Positions 37,908-49,442 of a stretch of DNA of 55,468 bases are shown piece after piece. Source of the stretch: Halioglobus sp. (lineage in GTDB: Bacteria > Pseudomonadota > Gammaproteobacteria > Pseudomonadales > Halieaceae). A model generated the notes under the pieces. That model saw only the letters and a program-made list of their open reading frames with translations. It ran no database searches and was not told the DNA's origin. How positions within the stretch are numbered: position 1 is the stretch's first letter; each line of letters begins with the position of its first letter. The stretch lies in assembly GCA_002699145.1 (NCBI GenBank), contig PABK01000048.1, forward strand, positions 1-55,468, given 5' to 3'. The translations under genes were made by a program, and so were the position numbers.

Positions 37908-39015
37908 TATTCTCCGCCGTGCGCGCACAAGCCACTCCCGCGAGTGGCTTTTTTGTCTGTTGCTGTTGTTCGTGCTGTTGTTCGGCCTTGGTGGCTGTGG
38001 CGTGGGCGAGCCGGAAACGGTCAGGCTCAACGGTCCCACCATGGGCACCACCTGGTCGCTGGTGTATGTACCGGCGGCGCAGCAACCGGTGCCCGAGGAG
38101 GTGCGCACGGGCGTACAGGCGGTCCTGGACGCTATTGACGCGACCATGTCCACCTACCGCGAGGACTCGGAACTCAGTCGCCTCAACCGCGCCACGCCGG
38201 GCAGCTGGTTTCAGCTCTCCGGCGAACTCATGCAGGTACTCATGACCGCGATGCAGGTCGGCACGCAGAGCGGCGGGGCCTACGACGTGACCGTCGGGCC
38301 GCTGGTGGACCTGTGGGGCTTCGGCCCGGGGGCGCCGGTAGTGCAGCCGCCGAAGCCGGAAGAGATACAGGCGCGCCTGGCGCAGGTCGGGCAGCAGCAC
38401 CTGCGTTTCAACCTGCACGGGGGCAGCGTCATGAAGCAGCGCAAGCTGGCGCTGGACCTGTCCTCCCTGGCCAAGGGCTACGCCGTCGACCGCGCGGCGC
38501 GCTGGCTGGGCGAGAACGGTGTGCAGCGTTTCCTGCTCGAGGTGGGGGGCGAGATGAAGTTGTCCGGGCACAGCGGCAGGGGCGACCCATGGCGCGTTGC
38601 GATCGAACAGCCAGACGCGGGCGGCCGCGCGGTGGCCGCGACGCTGCAGGCCAGTGACGTCGCCGTCGCCACCTCCGGCGACTACCGCAACTTTTTCGAC
38701 TACCAGGGCAAGCGCTATTCGCACACGATCGACCCGCGCAGCGGCTGGCCGGTGGCCCACGATTTGGTCTCGGTCACGGTGGTGCACCCCAGTGCGATGC
38801 TCGCCGACGCCTGGGCCACCGCCCTGAGCGTGCTGGGGCGCGAGCGCGCCGCAGCGGTGGCCACCGAGCAGGCTTTGGCGGTATATTTCATATACAGGTC
38901 GCAGGACGGCTTCACACACAGTCACACGGCGCCGATGGCCGCCTACCTGCCGTCTTCCACGACTGGCGCGGTGTCGGCTGCGGAAACGGGTAGAGAGCCG
39001 GGAGGCAAGTCATGA
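37891..39015 (+). CDS. apbE: FAD:protein FMN transferase, lipoprotein
   Basis: A 374-residue flavin transferase that attaches FMN to Thr in NqrB and NqrC. A lipoprotein signal ([17 protein letters not shown]) ends in a lipobox Cys, so it acts in the periplasm on the membrane. Core motifs are [45 protein letters not shown] and [15 protein letters not shown] 37891 overlaps the nqrF stop by 17 bp; GTG 37864 and 37900 are in-frame alternatives. A full intrinsic terminator lies inside codons 13-22, just before the signal core. It overlaps nqrM by ATGA. Confidence 0.92.
   Translation: MISVVDILRRARTSHSREWLFCLLLLFVLLFGLGGCGVGEPETVRLNGPTMGTTWSLVYVPAAQQPVPEEVRTGVQAVLDAIDATMSTYREDSELSRLNRATPGSWFQLSGELMQVLMTAMQVGTQSGGAYDVTVGPLVDLWGFGPGAPVVQPPKPEEIQARLAQVGQQHLRFNLHGGSVMKQRKLALDLSSLAKGYAVDRAARWLGENGVQRFLLEVGGEMKLSGHSGRGDPWRVAIEQPDAGGRAVAATLQASDVAVATSGDYRNFFDYQGKRYSHTIDPRSGWPVAHDLVSVTVVHPSAMLADAWATALSVLGRERAAAVATEQALAVYFIYRSQDGFTHSHTAPMAAYLPSSTTGAVSAAETGREPGGKS
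37929..37954 (+). terminator. Intrinsic terminator after nqrF, inside apbE
   Basis: A 9-bp perfect stem (AAGCCACTC 37929-37937 with GAGTGGCTT 37942-37950) and a 4-nt loop are followed by six T (37949-37954). It begins 22 bp after the nqrF stop. It is the strongest terminator in the window, yet it lies within the apbE reading frame. Confidence 0.85.
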
Positions 39016-39257
39016 CACTCTTTTTTCTCACGCTGCTGGTGGTCGGGCTGGTGGTCGCCGCCATGGCGGTGGGTGTCATCGCCGGCCGTGAGCCCATCAA
39101 GGGCTCCTGCGGCGGCATGGGCGCACTGGGCATCGACACCGCCTGCGAGATCTGTGGCGGCGACCCGCGCGCGTGCGACGAACAGACCCGCGACGGCCAG
39201 GTGGGCAGGGAGAACCCCGATCGTTACTATCCCGCCGACCGCAACACAGGTCAGTAG
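39012..39257 (+). CDS. nqrM: Nqr maturation factor NqrM
   Basis: An 81-residue protein with an N-terminal membrane helix (about 3-24) and four Cys at residues 33, 45, 48 and 55 (SCGGMGA, then CEIC and DPRAC). This matches NqrM (DUF539), which is needed to insert iron into the NqrD/E centre. The ATG at 39012 overlaps the apbE stop by ATGA. It completes the set of genes needed for a working sodium pump. Confidence 0.95.
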   Translation: MTLFFLTLLVVGLVVAAMAVGVIAGREPIKGSCGGMGALGIDTACEICGGDPRACDEQTRDGQVGRENPDRYYPADRNTGQ

Positions 39258-39266
39258 ACCGGCCGC

Positions 39267-40526
39267 GTGAGTTTCAGCGCCAACGCCTCCCTGGGCTACG
39301 CGAGTTTTGTCGGGCTGCGCTACAGCTTCAGTCGTAAACGCAACCGTTTCACCGCCGTCATCGCCGCCGTGTCCATGCTCGGTATGGTGCTCGGTGTGGC
39401 CAGCCTAATCGTCGTGTTGTCGGTGATGAACGGCTTCGCCGCGGAACTGCGCGGGCGCATCCTGTCCCTGGTGCCGCACGGCTACGTGGAACAGCGCGCG
39501 AGTATCGACGACTGGCGCGCGCTGGCCGCGCAACTGGAACAGCGCGAGGACATTGTCGCCGTGTCTCCCTACCTCACCGACAAGGTCATCCTCGGCAGTG
39601 CGCGCAGCGTGCGCGGCGCCGTGCTCACCGCGATTGACCCGCAACGGGAAGCGCGGGTGTCCGAGGTGGCCGCGCGTATGCGTGCGGGCAGCCTGGACGG
39701 CCTCGCCGGGCCGGGCTTCAACGTCGTGCTCGGCGCCTCGCTGGCGGGCATGCTCGGGGTCGGCCCCGGGGACCAGGTGGAGGTCACCTTGCCGCGCCTG
39801 ACGGTGACGCCGCTGGGGGTCTTTCCGCGCAGCAAGCGCCTCACCGTCAGCGGCGTGTTTGAGGTAGGCGCCCAGCCCGACAGCTACCAGGCCTACGTGT
39901 CCCTGGCCACGGGGCAGCGACTGCTCGCCGCGGGTGAGCGCGTGCACGGCCTGCAGGTGCGCACGCCGGACCTGCACGCGGCCCCGGGCATCATGGCGTC
40001 GCTGGCCGCCGAGTTGGGAGCGGGTTACCAGGTGAAGGACTGGAGCCGCACCCAGGGTTCCCTGTTCCGCGCGGTGAAAATGGAGAAGGTCATGGTCAGT
40101 CTGTTGCTGCTCAGCGTGGTCGCGGTGGCGGCGTTCAATATCGTGTCCACGCTGGTTATGTCGGTCACGGAAAAGCGTCGCGACATCGCCGTGCTGCGCA
40201 CCCTGGGCGCGCGGCCGCGCGGCATCATCGCCATTTTCGTCGCCCACGGCCTGGCCCTGGCCGCCGTGGGCATCGTCGCCGGGGCGCTGATCGGCGTCAC
40301 CCTGGCGTTGAATATCGCCGACCTGACCGCCGCGCTGGAGCGCCTGTTCGGTGTCAAGCTGTTCGATCCCGCGGTGTATTTCATCAGCGAATTGCCGGCG
40401 CAACTGCAGTGGGCGGACGTGGCCATGGTGGCCGGCGCCTCGCTGCTGCTGAGCCTGCTCGCCACCCTGTACCCGGCGTGGCGCGCCGCGCGTATCGCCC
40501 CCGCGGAGGTGCTGCGTTATGAGTGA
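39267..40526 (+). CDS. lolC: Lipoprotein-releasing ABC transporter permease LolC
   Basis: A 419-residue permease with one N-terminal helix, a large periplasmic domain (about 50-275) and three C-terminal helices. The start [20 protein letters not shown] and the FtsX-like C terminus are typical. With LolD and LolE it extracts outer-membrane lipoproteins from the inner membrane and passes them to LolA. It starts at GTG 39267, 9 bp after nqrM, and overlaps lolD by 8 bp. As first in lolC-lolD-lolE order it is named LolC; LolC and LolE are paralogs. Confidence 0.93.
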   Translation: MSFSANASLGYASFVGLRYSFSRKRNRFTAVIAAVSMLGMVLGVASLIVVLSVMNGFAAELRGRILSLVPHGYVEQRASIDDWRALAAQLEQREDIVAVSPYLTDKVILGSARSVRGAVLTAIDPQREARVSEVAARMRAGSLDGLAGPGFNVVLGASLAGMLGVGPGDQVEVTLPRLTVTPLGVFPRSKRLTVSGVFEVGAQPDSYQAYVSLATGQRLLAAGERVHGLQVRTPDLHAAPGIMASLAAELGAGYQVKDWSRTQGSLFRAVKMEKVMVSLLLLSVVAVAAFNIVSTLVMSVTEKRRDIAVLRTLGARPRGIIAIFVAHGLALAAVGIVAGALIGVTLALNIADLTAALERLFGVKLFDPAVYFISELPAQLQWADVAMVAGASLLLSLLATLYPAWRAARIAPAEVLRYE

Positions 40527-41190
40527 GCCGGTGCTGCGCTGCGACAAGTTGTGCCGGGTCTACGAGGACGGCAACCGCTCGGTGCAGGTACTCAACGGGG
40601 TGCAGCTGGAACTGGCCGCGGGAGAGAAAATTGCCATTGTCGGCGCTTCCGGTTCCGGCAAGTCGACCCTGCTCAACCTGCTCGGCGGCCTGGACCGGCC
40701 CAGCAGCGGGCGCGTGCTGCTCGGCGGCCAGGACCTGGGCGCCTTGCCGGAAAACGCACTGTGCGCGCTGCGCAATACGCGACTGGGCTTTGTCTACCAG
40801 TTCCATCACCTGCTGCCGGAATTCGACGCGCGCGAGAACGTCGCCATGCCGCTGCTCATTCGCGGCGAGGCCCGGCGCGAGGCCTGGCGCCGCGCCGACG
40901 CCATGCTCGGCCGCGTGGGCATGGCGCAGCGTCTGGATCATCGCCCGGCGCAGCTGTCCGGGGGGGAGCGCCAGCGCGTCGCGATCGCACGCGCCCTGGT
41001 AGGCCAGCCGGACTGTGTCCTGCTCGACGAGCCCACCGGCAACCTCGATCCGCACTCGGCCGCCCAGGTGCTGGCGCTGATCGACGAACTGGGCCAGGAG
41101 CGCGCCTCATTCATCGTGGTCACCCACGACCCGGCCATCGCGGCGCATATGAACCGCACTCTCGAACTGCGCGACGGAATCCTGGTGTGA
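40519..41190 (+). CDS. lolD: Lipoprotein-releasing ABC transporter ATPase LolD
   Basis: A 223-residue ATPase. Walker A is [10 protein letters not shown], the signature is [16 protein letters not shown] and Walker B is [12 protein letters not shown], with the H-loop in VVTHD. It energises lipoprotein release with LolC and LolE. The stop overlaps the lolE start by GTGA. Confidence 0.97.
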   Translation: MSEPVLRCDKLCRVYEDGNRSVQVLNGVQLELAAGEKIAIVGASGSGKSTLLNLLGGLDRPSSGRVLLGGQDLGALPENALCALRNTRLGFVYQFHHLLPEFDARENVAMPLLIRGEARREAWRRADAMLGRVGMAQRLDHRPAQLSGGERQRVAIARALVGQPDCVLLDEPTGNLDPHSAAQVLALIDELGQERASFIVVTHDPAIAAHMNRTLELRDGILV

Positions 41191-42431
41191 CCGGCGGCGA
41201 ACGGCTGCGGGTGGCCCTGCGCTACACCTTTCCCTCGGGGCGCGGGCATCTCTCCACCTTCCTGTCGCTGCTGTCAATGCTCGGCCTGGTGGTCGCCATC
41301 GGCCTGCTGATTATCGTGCTCTCGGTGATGAACGGCTTCGACAAGGAGATGCGCGAGCGCATCCTCGGCCTGGTGCCCCATGTCACCCTCTACGCCAGTG
41401 TTCCCATCGACGACTGGCAGGCGCAACTACCGTTGTTGCAGGAGCATCCGGAGGTCGCCGAGGTCACTCCCTTCGTGGAATTCGACGCCCTGGTCATGCG
41501 CGGTACCGCGATCGACACCGCCCGCGGTGTCGGCCTCGACGCCGCCGGCGGCCGCCTGCCGCGCGCACTGCGCGACTACCTCGACGCCCCGGCCCTGGCG
41601 CAACTGGCGCAGGCCCCGGACAGCCTGGTGCTGGGCGCCGGTGTGGCGACGCGATTGGGCGTCGCGGTGGGTGATCGCATCACCCTGGTGGCGCCGGGCG
41701 AGCCGGGCAGTGAGCGTTCCAGCGCGGCGCGTTTCGAGCCGGTGCGCCTGGCGGGTATTCTCGAAACCGGCACCGAGCTGGACCAGGCGGTGGCCCTGGT
41801 GCCGCTGCCGCTGGCCGCGCGGCTCGCCGGTATTGCGGGGCGGGTCAGCGGCTTCCGCGTCGCCACGCACGACCTGTTCTCGGCGCGGCGCATCGGCTGG
41901 GAGCTCACCGACAGGCTCCCGCACGGGTACTATGCCACCCACTGGATCATGACCCACGGCAATCTCTACGCGGCTATCCAGCTGTCGCGCAACCTGGTGA
42001 CGCTGTTGCTGCTGTCGATCATCGCCGTGGCCGCCTTCAATGTCGTCTCCTCGCTGGTGCTGGTGGTGCTGGACAAGCAGGGCAACATTGCCATCCTGCG
42101 CACCCTGGGCGCCTCGGGTCGCGATATTGCCTGGATCTTCCTGCTGCAGGGGGGAATGATCGGCGCGGTGGGCGTCGTCGCCGGCGGCGCGGTGGGCGCC
42201 GCCGGCAGCCTGGCGGTGCCGGGGCTTGTCCGCTGGCTGGAAGGGGTCCTGGGAATGCGCTTTCTCGATACCGACGTCTACCCGGTATCCTTCCTGCCGG
42301 TGGACCTGCTGTGGCGCGACGTGGTGCTGGTCGGCGCGGTGGCGCTGGTGATGTGTGTGGTCGCGGCGATCTATCCCGCGCGCCGGGCGGCGCGCCTGGC
42401 GCCCGCGCTGGTACTCAACCAGGATCGCTGA
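41187..42431 (+). CDS. lolE: Lipoprotein-releasing ABC transporter permease LolE
   Basis: A 414-residue paralog of LolC. The N terminus ([20 protein letters not shown]) is followed by a helix ([20 protein letters not shown]), a periplasmic domain and three C-terminal helices ending in an FtsX fold. GTG 41187 was chosen because it overlaps the lolD stop and gives the conserved start; the frame stays open far upstream through lolD but that part is not this gene. Its 3' end overlaps the convergent DUF2062 gene by 17 bp. Confidence 0.94.
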   Translation: MTGGERLRVALRYTFPSGRGHLSTFLSLLSMLGLVVAIGLLIIVLSVMNGFDKEMRERILGLVPHVTLYASVPIDDWQAQLPLLQEHPEVAEVTPFVEFDALVMRGTAIDTARGVGLDAAGGRLPRALRDYLDAPALAQLAQAPDSLVLGAGVATRLGVAVGDRITLVAPGEPGSERSSAARFEPVRLAGILETGTELDQAVALVPLPLAARLAGIAGRVSGFRVATHDLFSARRIGWELTDRLPHGYYATHWIMTHGNLYAAIQLSRNLVTLLLLSIIAVAAFNVVSSLVLVVLDKQGNIAILRTLGASGRDIAWIFLLQGGMIGAVGVVAGGAVGAAGSLAVPGLVRWLEGVLGMRFLDTDVYPVSFLPVDLLWRDVVLVGAVALVMCVVAAIYPARRAARLAPALVLNQDR

Positions 42432-42951
42432 GCCGCAGGCGCCGCCGCTTCTTGCGCAGGCGCCACTGGCGCGCGACGCGCCAGCGCCACATCACACTGA
42501 TGACGAAATAGCCCACGCAACCGAAAAACAGCCCGCAGACCATGCAGCCGAGCAGGAACGGCTTCCAGATCGCTACCAGGCTGGTGCCCAGCCAGTGGAA
42601 ACTCAGTTCGAAGTTCAGTTGCCGCACCGGCGCGTCCAGTAACAGCGCCCCCACCTGGTAGGCGAGGAAGTAGATCGCCGGCATGGTCACCGGGTTGGTG
42701 ATCCACACCAGTCCCACTGACAGCGGCAGGTTGCAGCGGAACAGGATCGCCAGCAGGGCCGCCAGCACCATCTGCCCCGGTATGGGCATGAAGGCGACAA
42801 GAAAACCGACGAAGAAGGCCATCGCCGCGGAATAGCGGTTGATGTGCCACAGGTTGCCCTCGTAAATCCATTCGCCCAGCACCTTCAGGGCAGCTATTTC
42901 GCGCACCCGCGCGGCGCTGGGCACGATGGATTTGAGGGTTTTCTTGGGCAT
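42415..42951 (-). CDS. DUF2062 membrane protein
   Basis: A 178-residue membrane protein. The start PKKTLKSIVPSAARVREI leads to about three membrane segments, with the family stretches AFFVGFLVAFMPIPGQM, NLPLSVGLVWITNPVTMPAIYFLAY and the basic tail RKKRRRLRL. Function of DUF2062 is unknown. ATG 42951 was chosen over a longer open frame reaching 43080 because the conserved start lies there. Pseudomonas also has a DUF2062 gene between lolE and comEC. Confidence 0.9.
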   Translation of the reverse strand: MPKKTLKSIVPSAARVREIAALKVLGEWIYEGNLWHINRYSAAMAFFVGFLVAFMPIPGQMVLAALLAILFRCNLPLSVGLVWITNPVTMPAIYFLAYQVGALLLDAPVRQLNFELSFHWLGTSLVAIWKPFLLGCMVCGLFFGCVGYFVISVMWRWRVARQWRLRKKRRRLRLSDPG

Positions 42952-43059
42952 GGGCGATTGGCCGGAAGTGGTCTGCCGTTTTTCCTGTCGGTGTGCTTCA
43001 CTGCAACGGAATAACGACGTTGCGGGTCGTCGCGGGGGGGTAACAGCCCGCGCCTTATT

Positions 43060-45483
43060 ATGCGCAAAGAGGGTGCACATTCAAGCACGCATCCATGCCT
43101 GGCCCCGGGCGTGGGCGTGGGCGCGGGCGCGGGCGCGGGTGTGGGTGTGGGTGTGGGAGCCGGCACCTGGATGTGCGGCGTGGTGGCGGGTGTGTGCGTT
43201 GTGGCCCTGTTGCCCGCCTTGCCGCCGCCGGCGCTGTGGCTGGCGCTGGCCCCCGTGGCCCTGCTGCCATTGGCGCTGCCGCGCCCGACGCTATGGCTGT
43301 GTGCCGGTCTCGCCGCGGGCGCGCTGGCGGCGGGCTGGCACGGGCAGCAGTTGCTGCGTGCGCGCCTGGCACCGGCCTGTGTCGGCGTCGAAATCGGCGC
43401 GCAGGGCGTCATCGCCTCCCTGCCGCAACGGCGGCTGCTGCCCGACGGCACGCCGCAGCAGCGCTTCGACTTCGATGTGCAGGCGCTGTGGCCGCCGCAC
43501 TGCGCCGGCCCGCGCCGTCTCGCCCTGTCCTACTACGGCGCGCGGGTGCTGCGGCCGGGGCAGCGCTGGCAATTCGACCTGCGCCTGAAGCAACCCTGGG
43601 GCCTGGCCAACCCCGGCTCCTACAACGCCCAGGACTGGTTTGCCCGTCGCCGGGTGGACGCCGTGGGCAGCGTGCGGCGCGATGTGGCCAGGGCGTTGCC
43701 GGGGGAGGAGGGGCCGCGCTATGCGCACCAGCGCCTGCGCGGGGACATCGCCGCGCGCATCGCCGACCTGTCGGCGGGGGAGGACGCGCGAGCGATCCTG
43801 CGCGCGCTGGCGGTGGCCGACCGCGCCGCGCTGACCCCCGACCTGCGCGCCGTGTTCCAGCACCTGGGCACCAGCCACCTGCTGGTGATCTCCGGGCTGC
43901 ACGTGGGCATGGTCGCCGCTATCGGCTACCTGCTGGGCGCGGGACTGTCGCGCTTGCCCATCGCTCGCCGCGGCGCCTGGCTGGCGCCGCTCGGCGCCAT
44001 GCTGCCGGCCTGCGCCTACGCCGCCCTGGCCGGCTTTTCCCTGCCGACACAGCGCGCGCTGGTCATGCTGCTGGCCTTCGCCCTGGCGGCCCTGGCCGGG
44101 CGCCACAGCCACGCGCAGCGCAACCTGTTGCTGGCGGCGGTCATTGTACTGTTGTGCAATCCGCTGGCGGTCACCGGCAGCGGGTTCTGGTTGTCCTTCG
44201 GCGCGGTGGCCGCGCTGTTGTGGTTGGCGCACTGGCGCAAGGGGCGCGCCGGGCGCGGACCGTCGCGGCGCGGCGCGGCCGGGGCCAGGCTGGCCGGCGC
44301 CCTGGCGACCCAGGGCTACATGGCGCTGGTTATGTTGCCGCTGGGCGCGCTGTTTTTTGGCGGCGGCAGCACCCTGTCGCTGCTGGCCAACCTGGTGCTG
44401 ATTCCGCTGGTGGGCCTGGTGATCGTGCCCCTGACGCTGTGCGGCGTGGCCTGCCACCTGCTCGGCCTGGCCTGGGCCGAGGCGCCCTGGCGCGTCGCGG
44501 CCTGGCTGGTGGAGGCCGTGCTGCCCCCGGCCCGCGCCCTGGCCGAGGGGGCCGCCGGTCCCGCCTGGCTGGAACTGCAGGGGGGAGCCCTGGGTATCGC
44601 GCTGGCCCTGTGCGCGCTGCTGTTGTGGCCGCTGCCCGGCGGCTGGCCCCTGCGCGCGCTGTGCGCGCTGTTGTTGCTGCCGCTGTCCCTGCCCCCGGCG
44701 CAGCTGCCGGCGGGCGACGCGCGCGGCCTGACGGTCACCGTGCTGGATGTGGGGCAGGGCACGGCGGTCCTGCTGCGCGCCGGCCAGCGCGTACTGCTCT
44801 ACGATACCGGCGGTGGGGTCCCCGGCGGCGGCAACCTTGCGGATTCAGTGGTGTTGCCCTTTCTGCGGCGTGCCGGGATTCGTCGCCTGGATACCCTGGT
44901 CGTCAGCCACGGCGACCTGGACCACAGCGCCGGGGTGGGTACCGTGCTGGCTGCGCTGCCGGTGGCGCGAGTGCGTCGCGGCGGCAGCGTCGACACTGCT
45001 CGCGGTCGGTCCTGCCGCGCCGGTGAGAGCTGGCGCTGGCCGGGGGGGCAGCGTTTCCGCTTTCTTTCGCCGGCGCAGGAGCGCGGGCTCAGTGAGAACA
45101 ACGCCTCCTGTGTGCTGCAGGTGCAGGTGGGCGGACAGCGGCTGTTGTTGCCCGGGGATATCGCCGCCGCCCGCGAGCGCAGCCTGGTGCGCTTCTGGCG
45201 CGGGCAGCTGTCCGCCGACTGGCTGCTGGTGGCGCACCACGGCAGCGCCACGTCCACCTCGCGCACCCTGCTCAAGACCGTGGCGCCCGCCGTGGGGGTG
45301 CTCAGCCGCGGCTACGCCAACCGTTTTGGCCATCCCCACCCGGACGTGCTCGCCGCCCTGTCGCAGCAGGGCGTGGCGCGCTACGACACCGCCGCCGCTG
45401 GCGCGCTGGAGTTCCGCCTGCACCCGGACGGGCCGCTGACGGTGCGCGCCTGGCGCGAGCAGCGGCGGCGCTTCTGGTGGTAG
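43060..45483 (+). CDS. comEC: DNA internalisation competence protein ComEC/Rec2
   Basis: An 807-residue inner-membrane channel for single-stranded DNA uptake. The N-terminal part holds the OB-like DUF4131 region. The central competence domain has about seven helices (HLGTSHLLVISGLHVGMVAA, then GFSLPTQRALVMLLAFALAAL). The C-terminal metallo-beta-lactamase-like domain has VTVLDVGQGTAVLL, SHGDLDHSAGV and LLVAHHGSATSTS. The N terminus carries a run of Gly-Val/Gly-Ala repeats from a hexamer tract. ATG 43060 starts upstream of that tract; ATG 43171 is a shorter alternative that would omit it. Confidence 0.92.
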   Translation: MRKEGAHSSTHPCLAPGVGVGAGAGAGVGVGVGAGTWMCGVVAGVCVVALLPALPPPALWLALAPVALLPLALPRPTLWLCAGLAAGALAAGWHGQQLLRARLAPACVGVEIGAQGVIASLPQRRLLPDGTPQQRFDFDVQALWPPHCAGPRRLALSYYGARVLRPGQRWQFDLRLKQPWGLANPGSYNAQDWFARRRVDAVGSVRRDVARALPGEEGPRYAHQRLRGDIAARIADLSAGEDARAILRALAVADRAALTPDLRAVFQHLGTSHLLVISGLHVGMVAAIGYLLGAGLSRLPIARRGAWLAPLGAMLPACAYAALAGFSLPTQRALVMLLAFALAALAGRHSHAQRNLLLAAVIVLLCNPLAVTGSGFWLSFGAVAALLWLAHWRKGRAGRGPSRRGAAGARLAGALATQGYMALVMLPLGALFFGGGSTLSLLANLVLIPLVGLVIVPLTLCGVACHLLGLAWAEAPWRVAAWLVEAVLPPARALAEGAAGPAWLELQGGALGIALALCALLLWPLPGGWPLRALCALLLLPLSLPPAQLPAGDARGLTVTVLDVGQGTAVLLRAGQRVLLYDTGGGVPGGGNLADSVVLPFLRRAGIRRLDTLVVSHGDLDHSAGVGTVLAALPVARVRRGGSVDTARGRSCRAGESWRWPGGQRFRFLSPAQERGLSENNASCVLQVQVGGQRLLLPGDIAAARERSLVRFWRGQLSADWLLVAHHGSATSTSRTLLKTVAPAVGVLSRGYANRFGHPHPDVLAALSQQGVARYDTAAAGALEFRLHPDGPLTVRAWREQRRRFWW
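43107..43160 (+). repeat. In-frame hexanucleotide repeat at the comEC 5' end
   Basis: Nine hexamers run without a gap: two GGGCGT, three GGGCGC, three GGGTGT, then GGGAGC. They encode alternating Gly and Val/Ala in or next to the first hydrophobic segment. Because the unit is 6 bp, copy-number changes alter protein length but not frame. The grouping of identical copies suggests slippage. Confidence 0.9.
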
Positions 45484-45516
45484 TTTGCCCGCTATTCCAG
45501 CAGTGAAACCTGTGCG

Positions 45517-45522
45517 TATAAT
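45517..45522 (+). promoter_or_regulatory. -10 box upstream of exbB
   Basis: A perfect TATAAT at 45517-45522 lies 33 bp before the exbB GTG. The -35 is weak (TTCCAG 45495-45500, 16-bp spacer). It probably drives the exbB-exbD-msbA-lpxK-kdsB run. Confidence 0.5.
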
Positions 45523-45554
45523 GGGCCCGTCTCACCGGACCAAGGGGCGTCACC

Positions 45555-46178
45555 GTGCTAGAACTGTTGGTAGCCGGCGGCTGGTTGATGGTGCTGATCG
45601 TTCTCAGTTCCGTCCTCGTGCTGGCGATATGTATCGAGCGGCTGTATACGCTCAACCCGAAAAAAATCTCGCCGCCGCATCTGCTGGCGACCGTGTGGAA
45701 GCAGCTCAAGCGCGGCGAGATGGACGCCACGCGCCTGCGCACCCTGCGCGAGTCCTCGCCGCTGGGGCGCATCCTGGCCGCCGGCCTGGGCAACGCCTAC
45801 CACGGCCGCGAGGTCATGAAGGAGAGCATCCAGGAAGCGGCGGGCCACGTCGTGCACGAACTCGAGCGCTACCTCAATACCCTGGGGACCATCGCCGCGG
45901 TGGCACCCTTGCTGGGCCTGCTCGGCACGGTGCTGGGTATGATCAAGGTCTTCGCCGAGATCATGGCCCAGGGCACCGGTAACGCCAGCGCGCTGGCGGG
46001 GGGCATTTCCGAGGCGCTGATCACCACCGCGGCGGGGCTGACGGTGGCGATTCCCGCGCTGGTCATGCACCGCTACTTCACCGGCCGCATCGACGCCATC
46101 GTGGTGGACCTCGAGCAGGAGACCATCAAGCTGGTCGACGCCCTGCACAGCGAAGAGAACACGGAAGCCGCGTCTTGA
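45555..46178 (+). CDS. exbB: ExbB/TolQ/MotA-family proton channel protein
   Basis: A 207-residue inner-membrane protein with three membrane segments (about 6-28, 108-130 and 150-172) and the family stretches GTIAAVAPLLGLLGTVLGMIK and ITTAAGLTVAIPALVMHRYF. Paired with ExbD it converts the proton gradient to mechanical work for TonB-like or Tol-like systems. No tonB or tolA is nearby, so the partner is encoded elsewhere. It starts at GTG 45555. Confidence 0.92.
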   Translation: MLELLVAGGWLMVLIVLSSVLVLAICIERLYTLNPKKISPPHLLATVWKQLKRGEMDATRLRTLRESSPLGRILAAGLGNAYHGREVMKESIQEAAGHVVHELERYLNTLGTIAAVAPLLGLLGTVLGMIKVFAEIMAQGTGNASALAGGISEALITTAAGLTVAIPALVMHRYFTGRIDAIVVDLEQETIKLVDALHSEENTEAAS

Positions 46179-46601
46179 AGTTCCGCCGCCAGCGCCGCGA
46201 GGAGGTCGGGATCAACCTGACCCCGCTGATCGACATCGTGTTCCTGCTGCTGATTTTCTTCATGGTCTCCACCACGTTTACCCGCGAGACCCAGCTCAGC
46301 ATCGACCTGCCCGAGGCGGAGGGCAGGCCGCAGGCGACGGTGGAGGAGCAGATCGAGATACTGGTCGACGAATCCGGCGGCTACCGCGTCAACGGCCGCG
46401 CACTGGTGGACTCGCGCCTGCGCACGCTGCAGGCGGCCATCTACAAGGAATCGGCCGGCGATACCACGCTGCCGATGATCATCACCGCCGACGCGCAGGC
46501 CGCGCACCAGGACGTGGTGCGCGCGATGGACGCGGCGGGGCAGATGGGCTTCATTCACCTGAGCATCACCACCCGCCAACCCGCGGCGCCAGCGCCGGGC
46601 G

Positions 46602-46609
<8 letters not shown>
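46175..46609 (+). CDS. exbD: ExbD/TolR-family protein
   Basis: A 144-residue protein with one N-terminal membrane helix. The helix (NLTPLIDIVFLLLIFFMV) carries the conserved Asp in PLIDIVF that is needed for proton coupling. A periplasmic domain follows. It starts at TTG 46175 in a TTGA overlap with the exbB stop, the only TTG-start quartet seen here. Its end overlaps msbA by 8 bp. Confidence 0.92.
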
Positions 46610-48442
<1,833 letters not shown>

Positions 48443-48446
<4 letters not shown>

Positions 48447-49426
48447 GACAGCGCCTGCAGCAGGCGTTGCCGGACGCCTGGTACCGCGGCGCGCCCTGGC
48501 TGTGCCTGCTGTGGCCGCTGGAGTGGACCTTCCGCGCGGCGAGTTTTACGCGCCGCTACGCGTTTCGCCGCGGGTTGCGGCGCAGTTACCGTGCGCCGGT
48601 GCCGGTGGTGGTCATCGGCAATATCACCCTGGGCGGGACCGGCAAGACCGAGGTGGTGATCGCGTTGGTGCAGGCCCTGCGCGAGCGCGGCATCGTTGCG
48701 GGCGTGGTCAGCCGTGGCCACGGCGCCGCGAGCTCGCCGGCGCCGCACTGGGTCGGGCCGCACAGCACGGCACGCGAGTGCGGTGACGAGCCGCTGCTGA
48801 TCCAGCGCCGCGGCGGCTGCCCCTGTGTGGTGGCCGGCAACCGTGCGGCGGCGGTGCAGGCCCTGTTGCGCCGCGCGCATGTCGACATCGTGCTCAGCGA
48901 CGACGGTCTGCAACACTACTCCCTGGGCCGCGACCTGGAAGTCGTGCTGTACGATGCGCAGGCCGCGTTTGGCAACGGCCACTGCCTGCCTGCGGGCCCC
49001 CTGCGCGAGCCCCTGTCGCGGCTGGCGCAGGCGGACTTCGTGTTGTCGCGCGGCGGCGCCGGCGACGACGCGGACGTGCGCTACCTGCCCGAGGCGCTCA
49101 TCCACCTGCAGCGTGACGAACGCGTCGAGGTGTCGCCGCAGGCCATCGGTCGCGAGGTCTACGCCGTGGCGGGGCTGGGCCGGCCGGCGCTGTTCATCGA
49201 CATGCTCGAGCGCGCGGGCTTCGCGGTCACGCCGCGCCTGTTTCCTGATCACCACCGGTTTCGCGCCGCCGACTTCGCCGGCCTGCGCGACAGGCCTGTT
49301 ATCATGACGCAGAAGGACGCGGTAAAATGCACCGCGTTGGTCGGTGACAACGCCTGGTTCCTGCGGGTGAGCGCGCAATTACCCGCGCGCCTGGTAGACG
49401 CGGTGGCGCACCTGGCCCGGCCCTGA
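48443..49426 (+). CDS. lpxK: Tetraacyldisaccharide 4'-kinase LpxK
   Basis: A 327-residue kinase that phosphorylates the 4' position of the lipid A disaccharide. One N-terminal membrane-associated helix ([19 protein letters not shown]) is followed by the P-loop [15 protein letters not shown]. Later motifs are [20 protein letters not shown] and [15 protein letters not shown] 48443 overlaps the msbA stop; the frame stays open upstream only as an msbA shadow. It precedes kdsB, which keeps the LPS theme. Confidence 0.95.
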
Positions 49427-49442
49427 AGTACGGAGTTTTTTC

